A stretch of 64,000 nucleotides of DNA from Aeromonas simiae (GCF_000820125.1 NZ_CDBY01000057.1:62001-126000); one strand, 5' to 3'. Shown: positions 34,705-43,354, counted from the first letter of the stretch. Numbers and translations: made by a program. The notes: generated by a model not told the origin, from the letters alone.

Positions 34705-35769
34705 ATGTCCATTCACACTGACGAACTGAGAACCCGGCGGATCAACGATCTCATCACAGCGCGGGAGCTGGCCCGCGACTATCCCGTGGACGATGCCCTC
34801 GCCAACCGGCTGCTCGATGCCCGTCGCGACATCGAGGCGATCCTCTCGGGCGAAGATCGTCGTCTGCTGGTCATCATCGGCCCCTGCTCCATCCACGATC
34901 CGGATGCCGCCCTCGAATACGCCCGGCGCCTGCAACCGCTACGCGAGCGTTTTGCCGCCAGCCTGTGCATCGTGATGCGCACCTACTTCGAAAAGCCGCG
35001 CACCATCGTCGGCTGGAAGGGGCTCATCAATGATCCCCACCTAGATGGCAGCTTCGATGTCAACGAGGGGCTGCGCCTGGCGCGCAAGCTGCTGCTTGAG
35101 ATCAACCGCCTTGGCATGCCGACCGCCACCGAGTTCCTCGATATGGTGACCGGGCAGTATATTGCCGATCTCATCAGCTGGGGCGCCATCGGCGCGCGCA
35201 CCACCGAATCCCAGGTACACCGCGAGATGGCCTCGGCCCTCTCCTGCCCGGTGGGCTTTAAAAACGGCACCGACGGCAGCACCCGCGTCGCCATCGATGC
35301 GGTGCGCGCCGCGCGCCATAGCCACATCTTCTACTCCCCGGATAAAGACGGGAAGATGACCATCTACCGCACCGCCGGCAACCCGCATGGCCACGTGATC
35401 CTGCGCGGTGGCCACCGTCCCAACTACGACAGCGCCAGCATTGACGAGGCCTGTGAGGCGCTGGCCGAGGTGGGGCTGCCCGAGCGACTGGTGGTGGATT
35501 TCAGCCACGGCAACAGCATGAAAGATCACCGTCGCCAGTTGCTGGTGGCCGAGGATATCTGCGATCAGCTGCGCCGCGGACGCCGTGGCATTGCCGGCAT
35601 CATGGCCGAGAGCTTCTTGGAAGAGGGGCGCCAGGAGGTAGTGGGCGGGCGCGCCGCCACGTTTGGGCAGAGCATTACTGACGCCTGCCTCAGCTGGCGT
35701 GACAGCGAGCGGCTCATCACCCTGCTGGCCGAGGCGAGCCAGGCGCGCCTGAATCACCCCGGCGCCTGA
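34705..35769 (+). CDS. aroH: 3-deoxy-7-phosphoheptulonate synthase, tryptophan-type
   Basis: DAHP synthase condenses PEP and erythrose-4-phosphate, the first shikimate step. The 354-aa class I enzyme carries VIIGPCSIHDPDAA, ISWGAIGARTTESQ and PVGFKNGTDGS. It resembles E. coli AroH more than AroG or AroF, notably in TDELRTRRI near the start, TATEFLDMVTGQYIADL, and AARHSHIFYSPDKDGKMTIY, so tryptophan feedback is likely. ATG 34705 is chosen from this N-terminal match. No clear TrpR operator is seen upstream. Confidence 0.93.
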   Translation: MSIHTDELRTRRINDLITARELARDYPVDDALANRLLDARRDIEAILSGEDRRLLVIIGPCSIHDPDAALEYARRLQPLRERFAASLCIVMRTYFEKPRTIVGWKGLINDPHLDGSFDVNEGLRLARKLLLEINRLGMPTATEFLDMVTGQYIADLISWGAIGARTTESQVHREMASALSCPVGFKNGTDGSTRVAIDAVRAARHSHIFYSPDKDGKMTIYRTAGNPHGHVILRGGHRPNYDSASIDEACEALAEVGLPERLVVDFSHGNSMKDHRRQLLVAEDICDQLRRGRRGIAGIMAESFLEEGRQEVVGGRAATFGQSITDACLSWRDSERLITLLAEASQARLNHPGA

Positions 35770-35774
35770 GTGCC

Positions 35775-36506
35775 TTAAAGCGGCAAGAACCAGTGCCGGC
35801 CGGCCGCCTCGACGCGGCCGGTCTTGATCTGAAAGACCCGCTCGATGAGCGTGGCCTCCACCGCCTGCGGTGGGCCGGCATAGGCGCACTCGCCCCGCTC
35901 CAGACACACCACCCGCTGCGCCCAGTGCAGGGCGGTATTGAGATCATGGAGCGACACCAGCACCAGCACCCCCTGCCCCACCAGCTGTTTGAGCAACTGC
36001 AACAGCGCCTGTTGATGATGCAGATCGAGGCCCGCCAACGGCTCGTCGAGCAGCAGCACCTTCCCTTCCCCATCCGGCCACACCTGCAGCAAGGTGCGCC
36101 CGATCAACACCCGCTGCAATTCACCGCCAGAGAGGCGGGTCGAGTCGCGCGAGAGCAGCGCTGAGAGCGCCAGCGCCTCCACCACGGCCGCCACCCCCTC
36201 GCGCAGCGCCTTCTCGGGCACGCCCAGGGTCAGCAGCTCGCTGACCGCCATGCCAAGCCCGGTCGGGATCTTCTGGGTCAGCATGGCGCGCCGGCGCGCC
36301 AGCGCCGGCCAATCGAGGGAAGAAAGTGGCTCCCCCATCAGGGTAATGGCCCCTTCATCGGGAGCGAGCAGTCCCGCCAGCAGGGAGAGCAGGGTCGACT
36401 TGCCGCTGCCATTGGGGCCGATCAGCGCCACCGCCTGCGCGCATTCAAAGCGCAGGCTAAGCGGTGCCAGCCGTCCGTGCAGCGCCACCTTATCGAGCGT
36501 CAGCAT
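35775..36506 (-). CDS. btuD: vitamin B12 ABC importer ATPase BtuD
   Basis: The 243-aa ATPase has Walker A GPNGSGKSTL, the Q-loop, the ABC signature LSGGELQRV, Walker B VLLLDEPLAGLD and the H-loop SLHDLN. It matches BtuD in length and in its pairing with btuC, which it overlaps by 17 bases. No btuF binding-protein gene is adjacent. It converges on aroH with only a five-base gap. Confidence 0.9.
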   Translation of the reverse strand: MLTLDKVALHGRLAPLSLRFECAQAVALIGPNGSGKSTLLSLLAGLLAPDEGAITLMGEPLSSLDWPALARRRAMLTQKIPTGLGMAVSELLTLGVPEKALREGVAAVVEALALSALLSRDSTRLSGGELQRVLIGRTLLQVWPDGEGKVLLLDEPLAGLDLHHQQALLQLLKQLVGQGVLVLVSLHDLNTALHWAQRVVCLERGECAYAGPPQAVEATLIERVFQIKTGRVEAAGRHWFLPL

Positions 36507-37572
36507 GATGTCTCACCAGCAGGAAGATAAACAGCGGCGCCCCCAGGGTTGCGGTCACCACCCCGATGGGGAGCTCCCCCACCGTCGTGGCATGGCGGGC
36601 CAGCAAGTCCGCCCCGAGCAGCAGGGCCGCCCCGCCCAGGGCCGAGGCCGGCAGCAAAATACGCGGCGCCCCGGCGCCGCACAGCCGCAGCAGATGCGGC
36701 ACCAGCAGGCCAACAAAGCCGATGACGCCACTGAGCGACACCGCCAGCGCGGTGAGCAGGCAGACCAGCAGGATGAGGCGGGTGCGCTCGCGCGTCACAT
36801 CGAGCCCCATCAGGCGGGCCTGCGCCTCCCCCAGTTGCATCAGCTCGAGCCGTCCTGCGCGCCGGACAAGCAGCAGCAGGGCCAGCAACATCAGCGGCAT
36901 GGCGCCGGTCAGGGCACCGCTGCCATAGGCCAGGCTGCCCATCATCCAGAACATAAACTCGCGCAACGAGGCGTCATCGGAGAAGTAGAGCAGCCAGGTC
37001 ATGGCCGCATTGGCCAGCATGCTCACCGCAATGCCGAGCAGCAGCAGGCGGGCCACATCGAGACGCTGGCGCCGCGCCAGATGGGTCAGCAGCAGGGTCA
37101 CGGCCAGGGCGCCACCAAAACTGGCCAGCGCCAGCCCCCAGGCGGGCAGATCCCAGCCAAGCAGGCGCGCCAGGCTCATCGCCAGCATGGCGCACAGACC
37201 GGCGCCGCTCGAAATACCGAGCAGCCCCGGCTCGGCCACCGGATTGTGCAACAGGATCTGCAAGGTGGCGCCGCTCATGGCCAGCGCCGCCCCCACCAGC
37301 ATGGCCAAGAGGGTGCGCGGCAGGCGCAGTTGCAGCAGCACCTGCTGCTGCATGGGATCGAGCGGCCACCATGAGAATGCCCCCAGCAGCAGCGAGAGCA
37401 GGGCCAGTAACAGCAAGGCGGCCAGCAGCGCCAACAGCAGCCAGCGCTGCCGGCGGCGGTGAGCGTGAGCCAGTTCGGTCAGGGAAGAGAGGGGCAGCGG
37501 ACGTTCCTCACGCCGGGGGCGATCTGTATCTGAAAAGAGCCCGATAGTGCCATTTTTCCCGCTTTTCTCCAA
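36490..37572 (-). CDS. btuC: vitamin B12 ABC importer permease BtuC
   Basis: This FecCD-type permease has about ten helices. RLPRTLLAMLVGAALAMSGA and NPVAEPGLLGISSGAGL are the family signatures, and SLSGVIGFVGLLVPHLLRL and ELPIGVVTATLGAPLFIFLL match the BtuC C-terminus. The start is uncertain: no in-frame ATG exists near the family N-terminus. TTG 37572 with AGAGGG upstream gives 360 aa; GTG 37617 is another option. E. coli BtuC is 326 aa, so the first 30 or so residues may be untranslated. Confidence 0.85.
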   Translation of the reverse strand: MEKSGKNGTIGLFSDTDRPRREERPLPLSSLTELAHAHRRRQRWLLLALLAALLLLALLSLLLGAFSWWPLDPMQQQVLLQLRLPRTLLAMLVGAALAMSGATLQILLHNPVAEPGLLGISSGAGLCAMLAMSLARLLGWDLPAWGLALASFGGALAVTLLLTHLARRQRLDVARLLLLGIAVSMLANAAMTWLLYFSDDASLREFMFWMMGSLAYGSGALTGAMPLMLLALLLLVRRAGRLELMQLGEAQARLMGLDVTRERTRLILLVCLLTALAVSLSGVIGFVGLLVPHLLRLCGAGAPRILLPASALGGAALLLGADLLARHATTVGELPIGVVTATLGAPLFIFLLVRHHADAR

Positions 37573-37752
37573 GATGAGCCCTCTTTCCCCTGGCGCGGAT
37601 GCGCAGGGGCGTCTCACCTGATGGAAAAATCGCCGATCTCCGTGCGGCGCTTCTGGCAATGTGCCGTTGGCGCAATAAAATAGGCCCCCCTACTTTATCC
37701 CGCCGCGTCAGCACGCTATAAACGTCGCCTCACCTCTTCTCGGAGCCCCAAC

Positions 37753-38106
37753 ATGAACCCCATCATGTCCAGCATCGGCCTTTTGTTGTGCAGCAACGTC
37801 TTCATGACCTTCGCCTGGTATGCCCACTTAAAGAACATGAGCCACAAGCCATGGATCATCGCGGCACTGGTGAGCTGGGGCATCGCGCTGTTTGAATATC
37901 TGCTTCAGGTGCCGGCCAACCGCATCGGCCACCAAGTACTCACGGTGGGCCAGCTCAAAATTTTGCAGGAGGTGATCACCCTGACGGTCTTTGTGCCCTT
38001 CTCGGTTTTCTATCTCAAAGAGGAGATCAAGCTCGACTACCTGTGGGCAGCGCTATGCATGCTGGGGGCCGTCTTCTTCGTCTTTCGTGAGAAGCTCCTC
38101 GCATGA
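37753..38106 (+). CDS. DUF486 / DMT-type small membrane protein
   Basis: The 117-aa protein has four hydrophobic helices (IGLLLCSNVFMTFAWYAHL; WIIAALVSWGIALFEYLL; LQEVITLTVFVPFSVFYL; LWAALCMLGAVFFVF) and the family pattern FAWYAHL and QVPANRIGHQV. DUF486 belongs to the drug/metabolite transporter superfamily, but its substrate is unknown. CGGAG lies upstream of ATG 37753. Confidence 0.88.
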   Translation: MNPIMSSIGLLLCSNVFMTFAWYAHLKNMSHKPWIIAALVSWGIALFEYLLQVPANRIGHQVLTVGQLKILQEVITLTVFVPFSVFYLKEEIKLDYLWAALCMLGAVFFVFREKLLA

Positions 38107-38164
38107 TCCGGGAGAGCCATCGACTTTATACTCTGTTCTAACATCGCCAATTTGAGGACATCAC

Positions 38165-39286
38165 ATGGAACTGCAACCCCTGTTGCGCATCCTGGCTCTA
38201 CAGGATGGTTCGGATCTTTATCTCACCACCGGCGCGCCACCGAGCGCCAAATTCCAAGGCGTGCTCAAGCAGCTCGGCAATGAACCACTGGCCCCCGGCG
38301 AAGTCGCCGAGGTTGCCGACAGCATCATGGATGAAGAGCAGAAACTGGTCTTTGCCAAGGAGCTGGAGATGAACCTGGCCCTCTCCATCCCCAAGGTGGG
38401 GCGCTTTCGCATCAACATCTTCAAGCAGCGCAACGAGGTCTCGCTGGTCGCGCGCAACATCAAGACCGAGATCCCCCGTTTTGCCGATCTCAAGCTGCCC
38501 CCCGTGCTGCTCGATGTCATCGTCGAGAAGCGCGGGCTGGTGCTGTTTATCGGCGGCACCGGCTCGGGCAAGTCGACCTCACTGGCGGCCCTCATCGATC
38601 ACCGCAATGAAAACAGCGGTGGCCACATCATCACCATCGAAGATCCGGTCGAATACGTGCATCAGCACAAGAAGTGCATCATCAACCAGCGCGAAGTCGG
38701 GGTCGACACCCGCAGCTTCCACGCTGCGCTGAAAAACACCCTGCGCCAGGCGCCGGACGTGATCCTCATCGGCGAGATCCGCGATCGCGAGACCATGGAG
38801 CACGCCCTCACCTTCGCCGAGACCGGCCACCTTGCCATCTCCACCCTGCACGCCAACAACGCCAACCAGGCGCTCGATCGCATCATCAACTTCTTCCCCG
38901 AAGAGCGCCGCCCGCAGCTGCTGCAAGATCTTGGCAACAACCTCAAGGGCTTCATCTCCCAGCGCCTGGTCAAGACCAAGGAGGGGGGACGGCGCGCCGC
39001 CGTCGAGGTGATGCTCGGCACCCACACCATCCGCGACATGATCAAGCGCGGCGAGTTTGGCAGCCTCAAGGAGGTGATGGAGAAATCCCGCGCCCTTGGC
39101 ATGATCACCTTTGACGAGGCGCTGTTTGAGCTGGTGGTCGAGGGGGCCATCGAAGAGGAAGAGGCCATCAAGAACGCCGACTCGGCCAATAACCTGCGCC
39201 TCAAGGTCAAGTTGTGGCGCGAGAAGGGGCAGATAGGCAACGCCCTCGACTCCACCACCTGGTCGCTCGACATCGGCGACCACTGA
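38165..39286 (+). CDS. pilU: type IV pilus retraction ATPase PilU
   Basis: PilU is a PilT paralogue aiding pilus retraction. The 373-aa hexameric ATPase has Walker A GGTGSGKST (130-138), Asp box IITIEDPVEYVH, Walker B VILIGEIRDRETM, and the His box HLAISTLHANNANQALDRI. The extended C-terminus (KVKLWREKGQIGNALDSTTW) is typical of PilU rather than PilT. PilT is not adjacent in this window. Confidence 0.92.
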   Translation: MELQPLLRILALQDGSDLYLTTGAPPSAKFQGVLKQLGNEPLAPGEVAEVADSIMDEEQKLVFAKELEMNLALSIPKVGRFRINIFKQRNEVSLVARNIKTEIPRFADLKLPPVLLDVIVEKRGLVLFIGGTGSGKSTSLAALIDHRNENSGGHIITIEDPVEYVHQHKKCIINQREVGVDTRSFHAALKNTLRQAPDVILIGEIRDRETMEHALTFAETGHLAISTLHANNANQALDRIINFFPEERRPQLLQDLGNNLKGFISQRLVKTKEGGRRAAVEVMLGTHTIRDMIKRGEFGSLKEVMEKSRALGMITFDEALFELVVEGAIEEEEAIKNADSANNLRLKVKLWREKGQIGNALDSTTWSLDIGDH

Positions 39287-39289
39287 CCA

Positions 39290-39313
39290 CAAGGCCCGCA
39301 GTTGCGGGCCTTG
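39290..39313. terminator. bidirectional terminator between pilU and feoC
   Basis: CAAGGCCCGC and GCGGGCCTTG form a perfect 10-bp stem with an AGTT loop, followed by TTCGTTT on the plus strand. The pilU and feo transcripts converge here. Confidence 0.8.
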
Positions 39314-39319
39314 TTCGTT

Positions 39320-39562
39320 TCAGGGCCGTTGCACCAGCCCTATCTGTCCGTGTGGCAGCCACTCAAACTGCACCTCTTCGCGCATGCCGCAACAACTGCC
39401 GCTACAACCGCCGCTGTGGCACTTGCGTACCCGGCCTTTGCGCATCCACACCCCGAGCATCGCCTCGATGGCATCTTCCGAGGTGTTGAAATGGCGGGCC
39501 AGATCGCGGCGGCTGGCACGCCCCTGGCTTGCCAGGTAATCCCCCAACTCACGCAGGATCAC
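39320..39562 (-). CDS. feoC: FeoC, ferrous iron transport accessory protein
   Basis: The 80-aa winged-helix protein starts at GTG 39562, overlapping the feoB stop (GTGA). It has the FeoC layout: ILRELGDYLASQGRASRRDL, DLARHFNTSEDAIEAML, then a cysteine cluster KCHSGGCSGSCCG that probably binds an Fe-S cluster. FeoC stabilises FeoB against FtsH and may sense oxygen. The feoA-feoB-feoC order supports the call. Confidence 0.88.
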   Translation of the reverse strand: MILRELGDYLASQGRASRRDLARHFNTSEDAIEAMLGVWMRKGRVRKCHSGGCSGSCCGMREEVQFEWLPHGQIGLVQRP

Positions 39563-41829
39563 AGCAGCACCGCCTTGCGCGCCACGATATCGCCGTGACG
39601 GCGCATCGCCGCCCACAGCAGCACGCTGATAAAGAGGTAGAAAAGGAACCAAAGCAGGCTCTGCTGCGGATGCCGAACAAAGGTCATCCCCTGATAGAAG
39701 AGGGTCGAGCACATGAAGGCGGTGTAGTTGCACCACAGGGCGGTGAAGATGGCCCAGCCACGGCCGGTCTCGCGCACCAGGGCCCCCATGGCGGCGGCGC
39801 AGGGCATGTAGAGCAGCACGAAGATGAGGTAGGCCAGGGCGCCGGCGGCGCCGTCGAAGTGCGCCTGCATGTTGCTGTAGGTGGAAACATCCACCGCCTG
39901 GGCCTCGGCGGCGGCCGCCTGATCTTCCACCTCCCCGACGGCAATCCCCATCGGATCGCGCGGATCGATGGCCGCCAGATTGGCCGGTATGGTGGCCAGC
40001 GCCTCCTTGGCGCTCTCCCACAGGTTGTATTCGCTCGCCGCCTCCTCTTCGCCCTTGCCGGCATAGAGGCTGTTGAGGGTGCCCACCACCGCCTCCTTGG
40101 CGAAGATGCCGGTGACGATGCCGACCGTGGCCTGCCAGTTGTCATCGCGAATGCCGAGCGGGTGCAACACCGGGGTCACCGCCTTGCTCACGGTAGCGAG
40201 GATCGAGCGCTCGCCGCCGGCATGGTCGAAGCGACCATCGGTGCCGAGGTTATTGAAGATGCTGAGCACCGCCACCACCAGCACTATGGTCTTGCCGGCC
40301 CCGAACACGAAGCTCTTGAGTTTCTGCCAGGTCTTGAGCAGCACGTTAGCAAGCTGCGGCAGCTCGTAGTCCGGCATCTCCATCAGCAGGCTCTCGCTCT
40401 TGCCCGGCAGCAGGGTGCTGCGCAGCCACAGGCCGGTGAGCACCGCCACCACCACCCCGAGCAGGTAGAGGGCAAACACCAGATCCTGGCCGCTGTGGGG
40501 GAAGAAGGCCACGGCAAACAGGGCATAGACCGGCAGGCGGGCCCCGCACGACATGAAGGGGGCCATGGCCGAGGTCATCAGTCGCTCCCGTTCGGCCCCC
40601 AGGGTGCGGGCGGCCATCACCGCCGGCACCGAGCAGCCAAAGCCCATCAGCATGGGCACGAAGGCCTTGCCGGGGAGCCCGAGGCGACGCATCAGCGCAT
40701 CCACCACGAAGGCGGCGCGGGCCAGGTAACCCGAGCTTTCAAGCACCGCCAGAAACAGGTAGAGACAGGCGATGACCGGGATGAAGGTGGCCACCGTCTG
40801 CAAGCCAGCGCCAAAGCCGTCGGCCAGGATGGCCCCCACCCAGTCGGGGGCGGCCACCGTCTCCAGCAGATGACGGGTTCCCTCGACAAACAGGGCGCCC
40901 CCCAGCACGTCGAAAAAGTCGATGAAGGCGCTGCCCACCTTGATGGCGAACATGAACATCAAGTACATCACCAGCAAGAAGAAGGGGATGCCGACCCAGC
41001 GGTTGAGCAGCACCCGATCGATGCGCTCGCTGCCAGCCGCCGAGAGTTTGCCTCTCTGGTGGCGATGCTGCTGGCACCAGGCGTGGATGTGGCCGTAGCG
41101 CACGTCCGCCAGTTGCAGATCGATGTCATGACCGCGCTGCATCCGCTCGGCGAGCGCCAGCGCCAGCCCCTGTCCCTCCGGGGTCAATGCCCCCAGCAGC
41201 GAGCTGTCCCCTTCCAGCAGGCGCAGGGCACGGCCACGGCGGGTGGCGTGGTGATCGTCTGGCAACAGGGCGGCCAGCTCGGCGATGGCGGCCTCCAACT
41301 CGGGGCCGTAGTCAAGAGCCAGCGGCGCCTGCTCGGGGGTGAAGGTGAGCAAGGCATCCTTAAGCGCCGTCACCTGGCGGCGGCTGCGGGTCGAGAGCGC
41401 CACCACGGGGCAACCGAGGGCGGCCGAGAGGGCCCGGGTGTCGAGCTCGATGCGCCGTTTTTCCAGCAGATCCATCTTGTTGAGCACCACCAGCACCGGC
41501 AGCCCCAGCTCGCGCAGTTGCAGGGTCAGGTAAAGGGAGCGCTCGAGACTGGCGGCGTCGATGACGTTAAGGAACAGATCCGGCTGCTGGCTCTGGATAT
41601 AGCGGGTGGCGATCTGCTCGTCGATGGAGTCATCCTGATTGCCAAGGCCATAGATGCCGGGCAGGTCCATCAGCTCCACCTCGAAGCCACGATGCTCGAA
41701 GCGGCCGGTCTTCTTCTCGACCGTGACCCCGGACCAGTTGCCCACCTGCTGGCGAGCACCGGTCAGGGCGTTGAACAGGGAGGTCTTACCGCTGTTGGGA
41801 TTGCCGACGGTGACGATGTTGAGTTTCAT
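39559..41829 (-). CDS. feoB: ferrous iron transporter FeoB
   Basis: FeoB is the inner-membrane Fe2+ importer with a cytosolic G domain. The 756-aa protein begins MKLNIVTVGNPNSGKTSLFN (G1 at 9-17), with G3 DLPGIYGLG and G4 VVLNKMDLLEKRRI, and two Gate motifs in the membrane half (GFGCSVPAVMAARTL; GIFAKEAVVGTLNSLY). ATG 41829 overlaps the feoA stop by four bases. E. coli FeoB is 773 aa. Confidence 0.96.
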   Translation of the reverse strand: MKLNIVTVGNPNSGKTSLFNALTGARQQVGNWSGVTVEKKTGRFEHRGFEVELMDLPGIYGLGNQDDSIDEQIATRYIQSQQPDLFLNVIDAASLERSLYLTLQLRELGLPVLVVLNKMDLLEKRRIELDTRALSAALGCPVVALSTRSRRQVTALKDALLTFTPEQAPLALDYGPELEAAIAELAALLPDDHHATRRGRALRLLEGDSSLLGALTPEGQGLALALAERMQRGHDIDLQLADVRYGHIHAWCQQHRHQRGKLSAAGSERIDRVLLNRWVGIPFFLLVMYLMFMFAIKVGSAFIDFFDVLGGALFVEGTRHLLETVAAPDWVGAILADGFGAGLQTVATFIPVIACLYLFLAVLESSGYLARAAFVVDALMRRLGLPGKAFVPMLMGFGCSVPAVMAARTLGAERERLMTSAMAPFMSCGARLPVYALFAVAFFPHSGQDLVFALYLLGVVVAVLTGLWLRSTLLPGKSESLLMEMPDYELPQLANVLLKTWQKLKSFVFGAGKTIVLVVAVLSIFNNLGTDGRFDHAGGERSILATVSKAVTPVLHPLGIRDDNWQATVGIVTGIFAKEAVVGTLNSLYAGKGEEEAASEYNLWESAKEALATIPANLAAIDPRDPMGIAVGEVEDQAAAAEAQAVDVSTYSNMQAHFDGAAGALAYLIFVLLYMPCAAAMGALVRETGRGWAIFTALWCNYTAFMCSTLFYQGMTFVRHPQQSLLWFLFYLFISVLLWAAMRRHGDIVARKAVLL

Positions 41830-42053
41830 ACCCGCTCTACCTCTATCTGGCGCGCCAGGCTCTTTTGAATGGAGAGACAGATCCCCTGGCACTGGATCTG
41901 GAGCGGATCGCCAAGCGGCGCGGCACGTAGGAACTGCACCTCGCTGTGGGGCAGCAGCCCCATGACCATCAGCTTGCGGCGCACCTGACGGGTGAGTCGG
42001 TTCATATCGAGAATGCGGGCACATTGTCCCGGCGCCAGGTCGGTAAGATCCAT
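41826..42053 (-). CDS. feoA: FeoA, SH3-like ferrous transport protein
   Basis: The 75-aa protein starts MDLTDLAPGQCARILDMNR with AGGAGG upstream. It has the FeoA beta-barrel pattern (RRKLMVMGLLPHSEVQFLRA, APLGDPLQIQ) and supports FeoB. It is first in feoABC and overlaps feoB by ATGA. The 120 bases shared with divergent yciH contain AT-rich segments, but no Fur or FNR box that I would call. Confidence 0.93.
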   Translation of the reverse strand: MDLTDLAPGQCARILDMNRLTRQVRRKLMVMGLLPHSEVQFLRAAPLGDPLQIQCQGICLSIQKSLARQIEVERV

Positions 42054-42173
42054 GGCCGCCTCCTGAAGTTTAAACAAGAATAATTCGCTTTTACTGACCG
42101 GCATTATAAGCGGTACTTGGCGCTCGGATTTGCGTAAAATCAAACTTCGCTTAGCAAATACCAGAGTAAAACG

Positions 42174-42503
42174 ATGTCACACGATGCCAACAGCAGACTG
42201 GTCTACTCCACCGATCGGGGTGCCATTACCGAGCCAACCCAGGCCAAGCAGGCCTCTGCCTTTGCTGAAGACGGGATAGTGCGCATCCGGCGCGAGACCA
42301 AGGGGCGCAAGGGCGCCGGCGTCATCACCATCCACGGGGTGCCGGCCGAGCAGCAAAAGGTCGTCGCCACCACCTTGAAGAAAAAGTGCGGCACCGGTGG
42401 CTCGCTCAAGGAGGGGATCATCGAGATCCAGGGGGACAAGCGCGATCTGATCCGCGCCGAGCTGGAGAAGGCGGGCTTTACCGTCAAGCTGGTGGGCGGC
42501 TGA
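42174..42503 (+). CDS. yciH: SUI1-family translation factor-like protein YciH
   Basis: The 109-aa protein carries the SUI1/eIF1 fold: VRIRRETKGRKGAGVITIHG, KKKCGTGGSLKEGIIEIQGD, then KRDLIRAELEKAGFTVKLVG. YciH is thought to influence start-codon fidelity. Length matches E. coli (108 aa). It is divergent from feoA and upstream of the manganese riboswitch. Confidence 0.94.
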   Translation: MSHDANSRLVYSTDRGAITEPTQAKQASAFAEDGIVRIRRETKGRKGAGVITIHGVPAEQQKVVATTLKKKCGTGGSLKEGIIEIQGDKRDLIRAELEKAGFTVKLVGG

Positions 42504-42508
42504 GAGGC

Positions 42509-42537
42509 TTGCCTATCCGGGCGCTTTTCCCTAGAAT
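42509..42537 (+). promoter_or_regulatory. promoter of the manganese-riboswitch transcript
   Basis: TTGCCT (42509-42514) and TAGAAT (42532-42537) are exactly 17 bases apart. The start would be near 42544, at the 5' edge of the aptamer, which supports both calls. Confidence 0.65.
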
Positions 42538-42541
42538 GCCC

Positions 42542-42676
42542 GCTCCCATCGAGGGGGAGTAGTCGCGCCGCCTGACGCCATGCAGGCGACGGCCCTGATC
42601 AACATACTTGGTGCCAAATCACCATGGTCAGGGCGCGCAGCCAGCGGGCCGCGTTGACAAGACCTTTGACGGGCGA
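42542..42676 (+). ncRNA. yybP-ykoY (Mn2+) riboswitch aptamer
   Basis: The conserved elements appear in order: GGGGGAGTAG (42553-42562), a GC stem-loop (CGCCTG..CAGGCG), ATCAACATAC (42598-42607), and TTGACAAGACCTTTGACGG (42653-42671). The flanks (CTCCCATCGAGG with CCTTTGACGGGCGAG) can form the closing P1 helix. The family senses Mn2+ and switches on exporters such as MntP, Alx and GDT1-type proteins, one of which follows directly. The gene context and core motifs agree. Confidence 0.82.
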
Positions 42677-42684
42677 GTGTCGCA

Positions 42685-42740
42685 ACCGGGGACGGACGAC
42701 GCTTGCCGGTCTTTGGTTGATAACAACTCCGTCCCCCGGT
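42685..42740 (+). promoter_or_regulatory. expression platform of the manganese riboswitch
   Basis: ACCGGGGACGGA (42685-42696) can pair with TCCGTCCCCCGGT (42728-42740), a 12-bp stem with one bulge, followed by CATTTT and the ATG six bases later. It could act as a terminator, or by burying the initiation region. No Shine-Dalgarno precedes the ATG, so control is probably unusual. Confidence 0.5.
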
Positions 42741-42746
42741 CATTTT

Positions 42747-43304
42747 ATGGAAGCCCTGCTCACCTCCACGCTCAGCGTGGCCATCGCCGAGATCGGCGAC
42801 AAAACCCAGTTGCTCGCCCTGCTGCTCATCTGCCGCTTTAGAAAGCCCTGGCCCATCATCGCCGGCATGCTGGCCGCCACCGTGCTCAATCACGCCTGCG
42901 CCGCCTGGCTTGGCGAGATGATCAGCCGCTGGCTCGACCCTAAGCTGCTCACCTATCTGGTGGCCGGCGCCTTCATCGCCATGGCGATCTGGATCTTGGT
43001 GCCGGACAAGATGGACGACGAGGAGAGCCCGCTCGATCGCTTCGGTCCTTTTGTCGCTACCTTTATTCTCTTCTTCATCGCTGAAATCGGCGACAAGACC
43101 CAGATTGCCACCGTGCTGCTGGCCGCCAAGTACGACGCCTTCTTCCAGGTGATTGCCGGCACCACCCTTGGCATGATGCTGGCTAACGTGCCTGTGGTGC
43201 TGCTTGGCAAGCTCGGCGCCGATCGCCTGCCGATGCGCCTCATCCGCGCCAGCTGCGCCCTGTTGTTCACCTTGCTCGGTGTCTCGACCCTGCTGCTCTC
43301 CTGA
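42747..43304 (+). CDS. GDT1/UPF0016 family manganese exporter
   Basis: The 185-aa membrane protein has the duplicated family motif E-x-G-D-K-(T): VAIAEIGDKTQLLALLL near residue 12 and FIAEIGDKTQIATVLLA near residue 110, with six predicted helices. Bacterial members (MneA in Vibrio) export Mn2+, which agrees with the upstream manganese riboswitch. ATG 42747 is chosen from the family N-terminus (MEALLTSTLSVAIAE); the frame stays open upstream, and no ribosome-binding site is visible. Confidence 0.9.
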   Translation: MEALLTSTLSVAIAEIGDKTQLLALLLICRFRKPWPIIAGMLAATVLNHACAAWLGEMISRWLDPKLLTYLVAGAFIAMAIWILVPDKMDDEESPLDRFGPFVATFILFFIAEIGDKTQIATVLLAAKYDAFFQVIAGTTLGMMLANVPVVLLGKLGADRLPMRLIRASCALLFTLLGVSTLLLS

Positions 43305-43354
43305 CGTTTCCCCCCCTTTCATGGGATACTCCGCCCATCAGATAAGGAGATCCC

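Noticed and set aside
37561-37750. Cobalamin riboswitch upstream of btuC
   Set aside because: The conserved B12-box and surrounding core motifs were looked for and not found; GGCACTATCG is only superficially similar.
39559-42024. N-terminally extended FeoB starting near 42024
   Set aside because: The extra residues read through feoA in another frame; the conserved MKLNIVTVGNPNSGKT start at 41829 overlaps the feoA stop as usual.
42054-42173. Fur or FNR box in front of feoA
   Set aside because: AT-rich segments are present, but none gives a convincing 19-bp Fur palindrome or TTGAT-N4-ATCAA.
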